Assembly (NCBI GenBank): GCA_050012375.1
Contig: JBEKHH010000005.1
Span: forward strand, 62,001 to 126,000
Direction: 5' to 3'
Source of the DNA: PALSA-1353 sp050012375
GTDB taxonomy: Bacteria; Planctomycetota; Phycisphaerae; Tepidisphaerales; Tepidisphaeraceae
DNA: 64,000 nt
In this document: positions 17,448 to 26,101 of the stretch, piece after piece
Position numbering within the stretch: position 1 is the stretch's first letter
Layout: each line of letters opens with the position of its first letter
Translations under genes and position numbers: made by a program
The notes under the pieces: generated by a model
The model's input: the letters and a program-made list of their open reading frames with translations, nothing else
What the model was told of the DNA's origin: nothing
Database searches by the model: none

Positions 17448-18341
17448 ATGGCACAGTCCCAGGCTGACCTGGTGAAAGCATTGGTGGACGCCGGTGTCCA
17501 TTTCGGACATCGCGTCTCCCGATGGAATCCCAAAATGGCGCCGTACATTCACGGCAAGCGGAACATGATTCACATCATCGATGTGAAAGAAACCCTCAAG
17601 GGCCTCGTCCGCGCCAAAAAATTAGTCCAGCAAACCATCGCCGGCGGCCGCGATCTGCTCTTCGTCGGCACCAAACGCCAGGCCAGGCACGCCATCCAGC
17701 AGGAAGCCGAGCGCTGCGGCATGCACTACGTCTCGGAGCGATGGCTCGGGGGGACCCTCACCAATTTCCGCACCATTCGCGCCCGCCTCAACCGCCTTGA
17801 AGAACTCGAAAAACTTTGGGAGCCCGGACCCACCGGCAAACCGTCCATCGACACCTATTCCAAGAAGATGAAGTCCACCCTCGCCCGCGAACGCGACAAG
17901 ATCAAGGCCAACCTCGAAGGCATCCGAAAAATGGATCGCATCCCCGGCGTCATGTTCATCGTCGATACCCGCCGCGAGCACATCGCCGTCAAGGAGGCCC
18001 GAAAACTCGGCGTGAAGACCGTCGCCCTGATCGATACCGACAGCGATCCGGACCTGATCGATCTGCCGATCCCCGGCAACGACGACGCCATGCGGGCCAT
18101 CGAGATGATTCTCAAGGAACTGGCGGATGCGGTGATCGAGGGCAAGACCGGCCGGGCCGAGACCAAGGGCGAAGAGGCCCAGCCCCCCCGCCGCCGCAGC
18201 GCTCGCACCACATTCCGGGCCGAGGACCCGCGAAGCGGCGAGGAAGCGCGAACTGGCGAGGAAGCGCGAACCGGGGAAGAAGCCCCGCCGGCTGAAAACC
18301 CGCCGCCCGCCGAAAACGTCCCCGCGGCTCAATCCGCTTAA
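17448..18341 (+). CDS. rpsB: 30S ribosomal protein S2
   Basis: A 297-residue S2 with canonical N-terminus (LVKALVDAGVHFGHRVSRWN) and blocks RWLGGTLTNFRTI and GNDDAMRAIEM near residue 215. GGAG (17436-17439) sits 8 bases before the ATG at 17448. The protein has an extra tail of about 65 residues after residue 230: basic RRRSARTTFRAE, then three near-identical RTGEEA-type units, then Pro/Glu/Asn-rich repeats. Such a low-complexity tail is absent from typical S2. The tsf gene follows, as is usual. Confidence 0.95.
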   Translation: MAQSQADLVKALVDAGVHFGHRVSRWNPKMAPYIHGKRNMIHIIDVKETLKGLVRAKKLVQQTIAGGRDLLFVGTKRQARHAIQQEAERCGMHYVSERWLGGTLTNFRTIRARLNRLEELEKLWEPGPTGKPSIDTYSKKMKSTLARERDKIKANLEGIRKMDRIPGVMFIVDTRREHIAVKEARKLGVKTVALIDTDSDPDLIDLPIPGNDDAMRAIEMILKELADAVIEGKTGRAETKGEEAQPPRRRSARTTFRAEDPRSGEEARTGEEARTGEEAPPAENPPPAENVPAAQSA

Positions 18342-18360
18342 GAAAAAATTGCCCCAGATG

Positions 18361-18421
18361 AAAATCAGATGCACACGGATAATGAATGCATTTGCGTTTT
18401 CATCTGCGTGCATCTGATTTT
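18361..18421. repeat. Inverted repeat AAAATCAGATGCAC between rpsB and tsf
   Basis: Arms 18361-18374 and 18408-18421 are perfect 14-base inverted copies; the interior also has related words (CATCTGCGTGCATCTG). A diverged copy of the same family lies at 58894-58970, sharing GTGCATCTGATTTT and GTGGCA. It lies between rpsB and tsf, so it would be in the mRNA as a hairpin. Confidence 0.75.
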
Positions 18422-18453
18422 ATATCCGTGGCAAAAATGAATCGGGAGAAATC

Positions 18454-19269
18454 ATGGCAGAAATCAGCGCGAAACTGGTCAACGAACTCCGCGGCAAAAC
18501 CGGGCTTGGAATGATGGAGTGCAAGAAGGCCCTGACGGAAACCGGCGGGGACGTTGAAAAGGCAATCGATTATTTCCGCAAGAAAGGGGTCAAGACCTCG
18601 ATCACCGAGCGCGCCGCCACCGAAGGACGCGTCGCCCTGGCGGTTTCCCCCGACCGCAAGCGCGGCGTGATCGTCGAGATCAACTGCAACACCGATTTCA
18701 CCGCCAAGAGCGAGCCCGTCGCCAAAATCGCCGCCGCCGCCGTCGCCAAGCTCCTGGCCAATCCCAAAACCATTCTCGCCGATGACCCGGCCATCAAAAC
18801 GGAACTCGTTTCCGTCGCCCAGCAAACCGGCGAGAACGTCCAGATGGGCCGGTCCGCGTCGCTGGCAACCGAAACCGGCGCCGTCGGCAGCTATCTGTAC
18901 ACGGTTTCCGGAAAAGGCAAAATCGCGGTCCTCCTCGCATTGGTGGGCAACGCCGATGAAGATCTCTTCCGCAATATCGGCATGCACATCGTGGCCGCTC
19001 GCCCGCTGGCGATGACCCGCCAGGACGTTTCCCCCGAGATCATCGCCCGTGAAAAGGAGATCGCCGTCGAGCAGGCCAAGGCGACCGGCAAGCCGCCGGA
19101 GATCGCCGAAAAAATCGCCGTGGGAAAGCTCAACAGCTTCTACGCGGAAAAGGTGTTGCTGGATCAGGAATTCATCCCCGCCGAAGTATTCAAGGGATCG
19201 GTCGCCAATCTCCTGAAAACCAAAGGCGCGACGCTGGAAAAATATGTCCGGCTGGAAGTAGGGCAATAA
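18454..19269 (+). CDS. tsf: Translation elongation factor Ts
   Basis: A 271-residue guanine-nucleotide exchange factor for EF-Tu. The N-terminal UBA-like helix bundle has LRGKTGLGMMECKKAL and KAIDYFRKKGVK. The core has IVEINCNTDF and the dimerisation region has MHIVAARPLAMTR, then VLLDQEFI near the end. GGGAGA at 18444-18449 precedes the ATG. It lies 112 bases after rpsB, separated by an inverted repeat. Confidence 0.97.
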   Translation: MAEISAKLVNELRGKTGLGMMECKKALTETGGDVEKAIDYFRKKGVKTSITERAATEGRVALAVSPDRKRGVIVEINCNTDFTAKSEPVAKIAAAAVAKLLANPKTILADDPAIKTELVSVAQQTGENVQMGRSASLATETGAVGSYLYTVSGKGKIAVLLALVGNADEDLFRNIGMHIVAARPLAMTRQDVSPEIIAREKEIAVEQAKATGKPPEIAEKIAVGKLNSFYAEKVLLDQEFIPAEVFKGSVANLLKTKGATLEKYVRLEVGQ

Positions 19270-19329
19270 TCGGCGGCGGTGCGCGGCTCGACGGGGCTCG
19301 CCGAAGTCAGCTCCGCGGGCTGTTTCCCG

Positions 19330-19752
19330 TCACCTCTCCATCGAAACCGGCCACTGCGGATCCATAAATATCGCGGCCTGTGGCGCACTCACCCAGGCCA
19401 CGGTCCGCATAAAAATCTCCCATTGCGCTTTCAGGGCCGGATTAGCAGCGATGAACTGCTCCCAAGCCGCGTAATGGCTCCGCAGGAAAAACGTCCTATC
19501 GGCAAAAGACGACGCCTGGCGTTTCAGCTCGTCCAACTGGGCACTCTGGGCCTGAATCTGCTTTTCCATCTCGGCGATGCGAGCGGCGAGCTTCTCGTTC
19601 TGCGTCGCCAACTCCGCTTTGCGGTTCTGCGCCGCCTTCAACTGCACCAGCGTATCGTTGTACATCTTTTCCAAATCGTCCGGCTTGACGTTGTCGGCCG
19701 GGGCCGCCGTTGCCGCCGTCAGCAACGCCAAACAAAGAATCATCCATCGCAT
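19330..19752 (-). CDS. Secreted coiled-coil protein of unknown function
   Basis: A 140-residue protein with a signal peptide (residues 1-17, MRWMILCLALLTAATAA). A heptad-rich helix follows (about 22-85; LEKMYNDTLVQLKAAQNRK, LAARIAEMEKQIQAQ), then a C-terminal Trp-containing segment. It is convergent with tsf. The start has an AAAGGGACG site. No family was recognised; it could be an envelope structural or adaptor protein. Confidence 0.6.
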   Translation of the reverse strand: MRWMILCLALLTAATAAPADNVKPDDLEKMYNDTLVQLKAAQNRKAELATQNEKLAARIAEMEKQIQAQSAQLDELKRQASSFADRTFFLRSHYAAWEQFIAANPALKAQWEIFMRTVAWVSAPQAAIFMDPQWPVSMER

Positions 19753-19849
19753 GACGCGTCCCTTTATCTACGAAAGAACCTTCCCGCGGCCTCGTCTTAT
19801 ACGCAGGGCCATTTTAGCAGACGACCCCAATGGGTCGAAGAGGCCTGTA

Positions 19850-19855
19850 TATAAT
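19850..19855 (+). promoter_or_regulatory. Possible -10 element of the zinc-ribbon membrane protein gene
   Basis: TATAAT at 19850-19855, 18 bases before the ATG at 19874, leaving a leader of about 12 bases with GAGAGG. No good -35 was seen. Confidence 0.3.
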
Positions 19856-19873
19856 GAGAGGCCGGCGGTATCC

Positions 19874-21148
19874 ATGATCCAGTTCACCTGTCGCTGCAAG
19901 CACGCCTTCGAGCTTCCCGAGGAGATGGCGGGCCAGCAGGTCCAATGCCCCGACTGCATGCTCCTGGTCGATGTCCCCACGCACGACGAATTGGCGCAAT
20001 TGGCCGAAGACGGGACCTTCCGCATCGAAGCGCCCACGCCGGCGGAGGATCCGAACCGCTTTGAACGGTTGAAAAAGGTCTTTTCCAAGGAACACGTAGA
20101 CGAGCAGGGCATGGAGATCGATCTCCGCAACACGCCCGAGCAGGTCGCCGCCGCCGGGACCGACGACTCATCGCTCGATTATGACGCCGTCCCGACCGCT
20201 CCCAAGTACGACCCGGAAACCGGCGAACTCATTCGCCCGCTGGAGCTTGTCGAGGACGGGGAAAATGCCGGGCATCCTTCGCCTATTCCCCTGGCCCATA
20301 CCGCCCTGAACTATGCCTCGCCCGATCTGAACCCCAATGTCTCCGCCTTTTTCCCGCTGCTGCGGCTGGTGATGCCCATCAACCTCGCGGCCATGTTCTT
20401 CGTGTTGATCGCCCACGTATTTCTGGTCATGGGATTGTTTTCGCTGGTTCTGGCCTTCGTCGTCATCATCGTCATGGGAGTGGGGATCGTGGCACATTAT
20501 GCCAACGTCATCGAGGAAGTCGCCATCGAGGAGCGCGACGAGCTTCCCAGGTTGCTGCGGCACTTCGATTTCGCCGACGATATCTGGCTGCCGTTCTGTC
20601 GGGTTTGCGTCGCATCGGTCCTCTGTTTCGGGCCTGGAATCGCCGTCAGATTGGCCGCAGCAATCGAGGGCTGGCCGCCGGACAGGGTCAGGGTCGCTCA
20701 TTTGATCCTGGACTTCCTCGGCCTGATTCTCTTCCCCGCCACCGTGCTGACCACCACGACCAGCGGCTCGTACGCAAACCTCCGCCCGGACCGCGTTGTC
20801 GGCGCCATCGCCCGCATCGGCCCGCGATATGCGTTGTTCGTCGTTGTCTTCACGGTCGCGATCATCGTCTACGCCCTCGGATTTACCGCAGCGGTCTTTC
20901 AACTCAACGAATTATTCCTCAGGGGTCCGTCCGTCCAGTGGTTCCTGAAGGGTCTGACCGCCTACGGCATACTCTTCGCCGCCATTTTCCTGATGCACTA
21001 TTTCGCCTGGCTTTTGGGTCTGTCCTACCGAATGGGACACCATTCATTCCCGTGGGTTTTGCAGCATTACGTGCGAGCCGTCCCCGGGGTAACCGCCCCG
21101 CGCTACCCGGCATCGGTTCCTCCAAGCCCGCGGCAGCACGGCGCCTAG
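19874..21148 (+). CDS. Zinc-ribbon plus multipass membrane protein (DUF4013-like)
   Basis: A 424-residue protein. The N-terminal zinc ribbon (residues 5-28) has CRCKHAFELPEEMAGQQVQC followed by PDC, a motif frequent in planctomycete proteins that reads like an MJ0042-type sensor ribbon. An acidic linker (30-145) leads to a membrane domain with about six segments (about 150-400), including an amphipathic EEVAIEERDELPRLLRHFDF region similar to DUF4013/YciC-type proteins. Function unknown; it may sense or organise membrane components. The ATG at 19874 is chosen because the zinc ribbon begins there. Confidence 0.7.
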   Translation: MIQFTCRCKHAFELPEEMAGQQVQCPDCMLLVDVPTHDELAQLAEDGTFRIEAPTPAEDPNRFERLKKVFSKEHVDEQGMEIDLRNTPEQVAAAGTDDSSLDYDAVPTAPKYDPETGELIRPLELVEDGENAGHPSPIPLAHTALNYASPDLNPNVSAFFPLLRLVMPINLAAMFFVLIAHVFLVMGLFSLVLAFVVIIVMGVGIVAHYANVIEEVAIEERDELPRLLRHFDFADDIWLPFCRVCVASVLCFGPGIAVRLAAAIEGWPPDRVRVAHLILDFLGLILFPATVLTTTTSGSYANLRPDRVVGAIARIGPRYALFVVVFTVAIIVYALGFTAAVFQLNELFLRGPSVQWFLKGLTAYGILFAAIFLMHYFAWLLGLSYRMGHHSFPWVLQHYVRAVPGVTAPRYPASVPPSPRQHGA

Positions 21149-21185
21149 CACGCCGCGCATACACTGGCCCCGGTTAGAGCACTCC

Positions 21186-21719
21186 CTACGGCTGCACCAC
21201 CGGCTGATCGTAGCTATAAAGATTGTCATCCCGGGTCAGATATTGCCGGTCCGGCCCGGCACTGAAGAAAAACCAACCCTTGGGATTCATCCCGATCGCC
21301 GGATGCATTTGAGTCATGAAGACGATTGGGCTACCCCAGGCGTCGCGAACATGCGCCTCGTCGTAATAGGCGATGGAAAGATCGTCAAATCGACCGGTCA
21401 AAAGCCCGGCCGATTTCATCGCTCGCACGAACGACTCGTTATTTCGCTCCGCCGAGCGGCGCAATTGCGATTCCGGAGGGATCTGCTGCTCGCCGATGAA
21501 TGGGGACACGAACGGAATGGCGCCGTTCTGATGTACGTAAACGGCCATCGCCGCGTCGAGCCGATGCAGGATGTCCTTGGTCAGCCCATCGGCCGACGCC
21601 GCCCGAACGTGCCGCGAAAGGCTCACCATCAGACCGAGCACGATGGTCAGCAGCGCCACCGCGGTCATCGTCTCGATGAGCGTAAAGCCCCGCCGACCGG
21701 CAGGAGGGGGCCGATCCAT
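21186..21719 (-). CDS. Type II secretion/type IV pilus pseudopilin
   Basis: A 177-residue prepilin-like protein. The leader MDRPPPAGRRG is followed by FTLIETMTAVALLTIVLGLM, the class III signal with cleavage after Gly and Glu at +5. The rest is a soluble pseudopilin domain. The ATG at 21719 overlaps the stop of the upstream gspF-like gene by one base (TGATG), so it is coupled. A candidate processing peptidase is encoded at 51509. Confidence 0.85.
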   Translation of the reverse strand: MDRPPPAGRRGFTLIETMTAVALLTIVLGLMVSLSRHVRAASADGLTKDILHRLDAAMAVYVHQNGAIPFVSPFIGEQQIPPESQLRRSAERNNESFVRAMKSAGLLTGRFDDLSIAYYDEAHVRDAWGSPIVFMTQMHPAIGMNPKGWFFFSAGPDRQYLTRDDNLYSYDQPVVQP

Positions 21720-22993
21720 CAATGCTTCGGCCCGGAAATCGCCGAGATCAGGGCCACCATCGGCATGAACAGCGCGACGACGATGAAGCCGACGATGCAA
21801 CCGAGCACGACGACCATGACCGGCTCCAGAATGCTGATCAGCGAACCGACCAGCACGTCCACGTCGTTGTCGTAGTTGTCGGCGACCTTGATCAGCATCT
21901 TATCCAAGTCGCCGGTCTCTTCCCCCACGTCGATCATGTTCACGACGATGGCATCGCAGACCTTGGTCGCCCGCAGCGGATCGGCCATCGATTCGCCTTC
22001 GCGGATGGCGTCGTGAACCTTGGCCAGGGCGCGCGTGTAGACTTCGTTGCCGCAGGTTTCCTTCGTGATGTTGATGGCATCAAGGATGGGCACGCCCGCG
22101 CTGATGAGCGTTCCCAGCGTTCGCGTGAAGCGGGCAATCGCCGTCTTGCCAAGGATGCCCCCGAGAATCGGGACTTTCAGCTTCACCGCGTCAACAAGGA
22201 ATTTTCCCCCCTCGCTCATCTGGATCAGCTTCATCAGCATCACAAAGACAATCGGGCTGACCAGCACATAGGCCCACCCGTATTGCTGCGCGAACCAATT
22301 GCTGATGGCCAGCAGCAGCTGCGTGATGGGCGGAAGCTCGGTATGGAAGTCGTGGAATATCCCCTGAAACTTCGGGATCACGAAGATCATGATCATCGAG
22401 ACCACGCCCACCGCGATGCTGATCACCACGCACGGATAAATCATCGCCCCGATGACCTTCTTTTTCAGCTTGGCGGCCTTTTCCATGAATTCGGCCAGAC
22501 GCGACAGGATCAAATCCAGCACGCCGCCCGCCTCGCCAGCGTTGATCATGTTCACGTAAAGTTTGTCGAACGCCTTGGGAAACTTGGCCATGGCGTCGGA
22601 GAGGGTCCCGCCGCTTTCAACCTCATCGCCCACGCCGCCGATGATCGCTTTCAAAAGCCCCGGCCTCTGCTGCTGCTCGAGAATCTGAAGGCTGCGCAAA
22701 ATCGGCAGCCCGGCGTCCTGAAGCGTCGAAAGCTGCCGCGTGAAATTTACCAATTGCTTTCGCGGAACACCGCCGATGGAGATGGGCATCCTCCGCTTCT
22801 TCTGAAGCGGCGCCGTTTCCCCGCCCGCGCTCTTCTTCTTGGCGGTTTTCTTGACCGCTTTCTCACGAACTTTGGTCGGGAAAAACCCCTTGCCGCGAAT
22901 CTTGGAAATCGCTTCTTCCGACGTGGCAGCTTCCACTTCGTCCTTCACCTCCTGGCCGGACGAATTCATCGCTTCATAAGCATAGGTGGGCAT
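21719..22993 (-). CDS. gspF: Type II secretion/pilus inner-membrane platform protein
   Basis: A 424-residue GspF/PilC homologue. The N-terminal segment (MPTYAYEAMNSSGQEVKDEVEA) is typical. Two T2SSF domains follow (about 85-210 and 285-410) with membrane pairs, the first with RQLSTLQDAGLPILRSLQIL and the second with RTLGTLISAGVPILDAINI. It anchors the pilus/secretion ATPase. A Lys-rich linker lies at 48-65. The ATG at 22993 has a GCGGAG site. The next gene downstream is a pseudopilin, so this is a partial secretion or pilus operon; the choice between gspF and pilC is not settled. Confidence 0.9.
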   Translation of the reverse strand: MPTYAYEAMNSSGQEVKDEVEAATSEEAISKIRGKGFFPTKVREKAVKKTAKKKSAGGETAPLQKKRRMPISIGGVPRKQLVNFTRQLSTLQDAGLPILRSLQILEQQQRPGLLKAIIGGVGDEVESGGTLSDAMAKFPKAFDKLYVNMINAGEAGGVLDLILSRLAEFMEKAAKLKKKVIGAMIYPCVVISIAVGVVSMIMIFVIPKFQGIFHDFHTELPPITQLLLAISNWFAQQYGWAYVLVSPIVFVMLMKLIQMSEGGKFLVDAVKLKVPILGGILGKTAIARFTRTLGTLISAGVPILDAINITKETCGNEVYTRALAKVHDAIREGESMADPLRATKVCDAIVVNMIDVGEETGDLDKMLIKVADNYDNDVDVLVGSLISILEPVMVVVLGCIVGFIVVALFMPMVALISAISGPKH

Positions 22994-23023
22994 GGAAAAA
23001 CTCCGCTGGCTTGGTTTTGTCCA

Positions 23024-23029
23024 ATTATA
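23024..23029 (-). promoter_or_regulatory. -10 element of the gspF-pseudopilin operon
   Basis: TATAAT on the minus strand, 30 bases upstream of the gspF ATG. The leader carries a GGAG site. No convincing -35 was seen. Confidence 0.35.
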
Positions 23030-23041
23030 GACGCTGTCCAC

Positions 23042-23833
23042 CTATTGACGACGCCCCGAGCCGAATATTTCGTCAAAAAACGCCCTCATCGCCGCCCAGG
23101 ACCGCCGATCGGCATCGGCGTTATAGGCGATGTTGGGAATATGATGCGAATCGGCAGCCGGGTTCGTGAAGGCGTGATGCGCCCCCCCATAAACGATCAC
23201 TTGATAGTCCACATGTCCCTGACGCATCTCATCCTCGAAGGCGGCAATCTGCGCCGGCGGCACGAACGCATCGTCCCCGCCCGTGCATATTAGGATCTTG
23301 CCTTTGATATTCTTCGCATCGTCCGGCCGGTCCGTGCTCAAACCGCCGTGGAACGACACCACACCGGCAAGGTTCGCTCCGCTGCGGGCCAGTTCCAGCG
23401 CCGCCGTCCCGCCAAAGCAAAAACCGATCGCGGCGATGCGCGTGCGATCCACGTGCGGGTCTTTGGCAAGAACATCCAGCGCCGCCTGGGCCCGGCCGCG
23501 CAGCAGGTCCAGGTCCGCCCTCACCTTCCCACTGAGTTTGGCGGCTTCATCCGCGCTATCGGTGGTTACATTCGCCCCATACATATCAGCCGCGAAGGCG
23601 ACGTATCCCAATTGGGCAAGCTGCTCGGCCCGTTGCTTCGGAAAGTCGTTCAAGCCCCACCATTCGGGAAAAACCAGCACCCCCGGCCGCGGGGCCTGTA
23701 CGCTGTTGTCGTAAACCAGCAATCCCTCAAGGTCCGTATCGGCTTGCCGATATTGAATGGGCGTCTTCATGATCTCACCATAGGAAAAAACCGGAGAAAG
23801 TAGAAAAATAAATAGGTTTAACCAGCGTAACAT
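23042..23833 (-). CDS. Dienelactone hydrolase family protein
   Basis: A 263-residue alpha/beta hydrolase. Residues 1-20 form a possible signal peptide (MLRWLNLFIFLLSPVFSYG); the DLH core starts near residue 22. The nucleophile elbow is GFCFGG (Cys), the acid is in GGDDAFVPP and the histidine in YGGAHHAFTNP, followed by YNADADRRSW. The family cleaves dienelactones and related esters; the exported form suggests a different substrate. A GAGGAG site precedes the ATG at 23833. It is divergent from the OpgC-like gene. Confidence 0.88.
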   Translation of the reverse strand: MLRWLNLFIFLLSPVFSYGEIMKTPIQYRQADTDLEGLLVYDNSVQAPRPGVLVFPEWWGLNDFPKQRAEQLAQLGYVAFAADMYGANVTTDSADEAAKLSGKVRADLDLLRGRAQAALDVLAKDPHVDRTRIAAIGFCFGGTAALELARSGANLAGVVSFHGGLSTDRPDDAKNIKGKILICTGGDDAFVPPAQIAAFEDEMRQGHVDYQVIVYGGAHHAFTNPAADSHHIPNIAYNADADRRSWAAMRAFFDEIFGSGRRQ

Positions 23834-23928
23834 TACTCCTCACAGGGTTTGAACTTGCCAGGTTTGCACTTATGGAGTAAACTCCCACGTAACCATCGCG
23901 GCACGGGTCAGGATCTCCGATCCGCTCC

Positions 23929-23934
23929 TATTAT
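23929..23934 (+). promoter_or_regulatory. -10 element giving a leaderless opgC-like mRNA
   Basis: TATTAT at 23929-23934, 7 bases before the ATG at 23942, with no Shine-Dalgarno sequence. The -35 region is not recognisable. Confidence 0.4.
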
Positions 23935-23941
23935 TCCATAC

Positions 23942-25072
23942 ATGCCAATTTCTAGCCAATCCCCCGCCCGCGATCAACGCCTCGACTTCTGGCGAGGATT
24001 GTGCCTCGTTGACATGCTGCTGGTTCACCTCTACTACCAGAATATCCAATTCGGGGATTTTCTTGGAAAATTGCTCGGCGAATACACCCGCTTCGCCGCC
24101 GGCGGATTCATCTTTGTCTCCGGCTTGAGCATCGGCGTCATTTTCCTGCCGCGGGCAATTGATGAAAAACGGCGGGGCAAGACCTACAAAAGTCTTTGGC
24201 ACCGATCATTCTACATCCTGACCGTCAACTATTTGTGCGCGATGGTCCTCATCATGATGGAGATTCTCCGCGGCCTCCGCGGCAACTTCGTCAACCCCAT
24301 GACCCTCCTTCGCGATATCTTCCTGCTCAGGGAGGGCGGCGATCTCCTTCCCTTCTACGTGATGATGATCGCCATCTCCCCGTTTCTCCTGGAAGCCGTG
24401 CGGCGGCGATGGGGATGGCTCTTCGTCCTGCTCGGCAGCATCGCTTTGTTTATCTGGGGCCTGTGGCATCCCTGGGCGCTGGCTCCGGCACAACATCTGA
24501 ATTTCCCCCCCGTGCTATGGCAGGCGATCTTCGTCACCGGTTTGCTCTTCGGCTTTGCATGGCCTCAATACAACGCGCTCGCCGCCAAATGGAAATTCGC
24601 CATGGCAACCGTCGCATGGCTCATCACCTCGGTGCTGTTCGTCATGGAATACAGCTATCAGTGGGGCATGCCCGAGCTGAGCTTCAATGTCGCCTTCACG
24701 AAGATCCCCCTGTCCACCGCCGAAGCCCTGAGGTACCTCAGCATCATCCTCGCCCTCATCACCACGACCGACCTGTTATGGCCGATCATCGGCGAAACGT
24801 CCGCCTCGGCGTTTGTCCAGACCCTCGGCCGAAAGAGCCTCCCGGTGTATGTCCTGCATCTATGGGTGGTGGAGATTCTGGGCGCCGTGGCCATCGCCTG
24901 GCCCGAGATGGGCGCGTGGCAAATCCTCTTTGCGGGATTCTCGCTGCTGATCCTATGGCTCTTCGCGCTGATCCTGGACCTGTCCAAGGCCCCCAACCAG
25001 CAACGCCTCACCGTGGCCTCCATCCTTCAGCGTCTATTCCGCCCCGAACCCCTCCCCGACGCGGCGCGATAA
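23942..25072 (+). CDS. OpgC-like membrane acyltransferase
   Basis: A 376-residue polytopic protein with about ten membrane segments. The opening RDQRLDFWRGLCLVDMLLVHL is the signature of the OpgC/acyltransferase-3-like group, and the C-terminal TLGRKSLPVYVLHLWVVEIL is also shared. OpgC proteins add succinyl or other acyl groups to periplasmic glucans; the substrate here is unknown. The ATG at 23942 is selected by the -10 spacing and the family N-terminus. ribF begins 6 bases downstream, so the two are cotranscribed. Confidence 0.8.
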   Translation: MPISSQSPARDQRLDFWRGLCLVDMLLVHLYYQNIQFGDFLGKLLGEYTRFAAGGFIFVSGLSIGVIFLPRAIDEKRRGKTYKSLWHRSFYILTVNYLCAMVLIMMEILRGLRGNFVNPMTLLRDIFLLREGGDLLPFYVMMIAISPFLLEAVRRRWGWLFVLLGSIALFIWGLWHPWALAPAQHLNFPPVLWQAIFVTGLLFGFAWPQYNALAAKWKFAMATVAWLITSVLFVMEYSYQWGMPELSFNVAFTKIPLSTAEALRYLSIILALITTTDLLWPIIGETSASAFVQTLGRKSLPVYVLHLWVVEILGAVAIAWPEMGAWQILFAGFSLLILWLFALILDLSKAPNQQRLTVASILQRLFRPEPLPDAAR

Positions 25073-25078
25073 GCCCCA

Positions 25079-26038
25079 ATGCAAATCCTCCACGGCATAG
25101 ACGGCCTGCTCAGAGCCCCGAAAAAATCCGTCCTCTCCATCGGAAATTTCGATGGCGTACATCTCGGCCACCGACGAATCCTGCAAACCGCCCGAGAGCT
25201 GGCCGCCGCCAATGGCTCGCAGGTCGTTCTGGTTACTTTTGAGCCGCATCCCCTGACCGTCCTCCGCCCCGACGCCGCGCCGCCGCGGCTCACGCCGCCG
25301 GCGATCAAAGGATCTCTCCTGCGAGCCGCCGGCGCTGATTGCCTCGTCATCCTCCCGCCGGAACCCCAAATCCTCGGACTATCCGCCGAAGATTTCTGGG
25401 CCATCCTGCGCGACCAAGCCGAGCCCGCCGATCTCGTCGAAGGCGCTAACTTCCGCTTCGGCAGGGGCGCTCAGGGCACCATTGCCAAGCTGCTGGAATG
25501 GTCCGCGAAATCGCAAGTGAATCTTCACGTGATCGATTCCGTTGAGGTTCCGCTGTTGGATCTGCAAATCACCCCGGTCAGTAGTTCGGTCATTCGGTTT
25601 TTGCTCGCTTACGGCCGCGCGCGCGACGCCGCCATCTGTCTCGGCCGCCCGTACGCCCTGTTCGGCTCGATAGAAAAAGGATTTTCGCGAGGAAAGCAAA
25701 TGGGCGTGCCGACCGCCAATCTCCGCTGCGACGATCAACTCATCCCAGCCGACGCGGTCTACGCCGGCCGCTGCGTCGTCAACGGCAGAACCTATCCCGC
25801 CGCCGTCAGCATCGGCACGACGCCGACCTTCGGCGAAAACGCCCGCCAGATCGAGGCTCATCTGATCGGGTTCGACGGCGATCTCTATGGAGCCACCCTG
25901 AGCGTGGAACTGGTCGATTGGCTGCGCGAGCAGCGCGCCTACCCGGCCATGGACTCGCTCAAGGCGCAGATTCACAAGGATATCGCCCTCACCGTCGCCA
26001 CCACCGCCAAAGACCTTGCCCGGCCGATCGCCATATAA
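25079..26038 (+). CDS. ribF: Bifunctional riboflavin kinase/FAD synthetase
   Basis: A 319-residue RibF, making FMN and FAD from riboflavin in the cytosol. The FAD synthetase nucleotidyltransferase domain (1-185) has GNFDGVHLGHRRIL and the block SSSVIRFLLAYGRARDA. The riboflavin kinase domain (190-315) has GKQMGVPTANL and AAVSIGTTPTFG. Length is normal. It is cotranscribed with the OpgC-like gene; no FMN riboswitch fits in the 6-base gap. Confidence 0.95.
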   Translation: MQILHGIDGLLRAPKKSVLSIGNFDGVHLGHRRILQTARELAAANGSQVVLVTFEPHPLTVLRPDAAPPRLTPPAIKGSLLRAAGADCLVILPPEPQILGLSAEDFWAILRDQAEPADLVEGANFRFGRGAQGTIAKLLEWSAKSQVNLHVIDSVEVPLLDLQITPVSSSVIRFLLAYGRARDAAICLGRPYALFGSIEKGFSRGKQMGVPTANLRCDDQLIPADAVYAGRCVVNGRTYPAAVSIGTTPTFGENARQIEAHLIGFDGDLYGATLSVELVDWLREQRAYPAMDSLKAQIHKDIALTVATTAKDLARPIAI

Positions 26039-26088
26039 TTCACCTAAGCCCCGGAACATTGTCCGCTTCCAATCCCGACCGCTTCGCC

Positions 26089-26094
26089 TAGAAT
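26089..26094 (+). promoter_or_regulatory. -10 element of the TPR/DUF502 gene run
   Basis: TAGAAT at 26089-26094, 7 bases before the ATG at 26102, with no Shine-Dalgarno sequence. A leaderless start is predicted. Confidence 0.4.
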
Positions 26095-26101
26095 TGCCCA
26101 G

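Noticed and set aside
19270..19329. Third copy of the RAYT end sequence after tsf
   Set aside because: Only about ten bases (GGCGGTGCGC) match; too short and imperfect to be called a REP on its own.
25073..25078. FMN riboswitch before ribF
   Set aside because: Only six bases separate it from the upstream gene.
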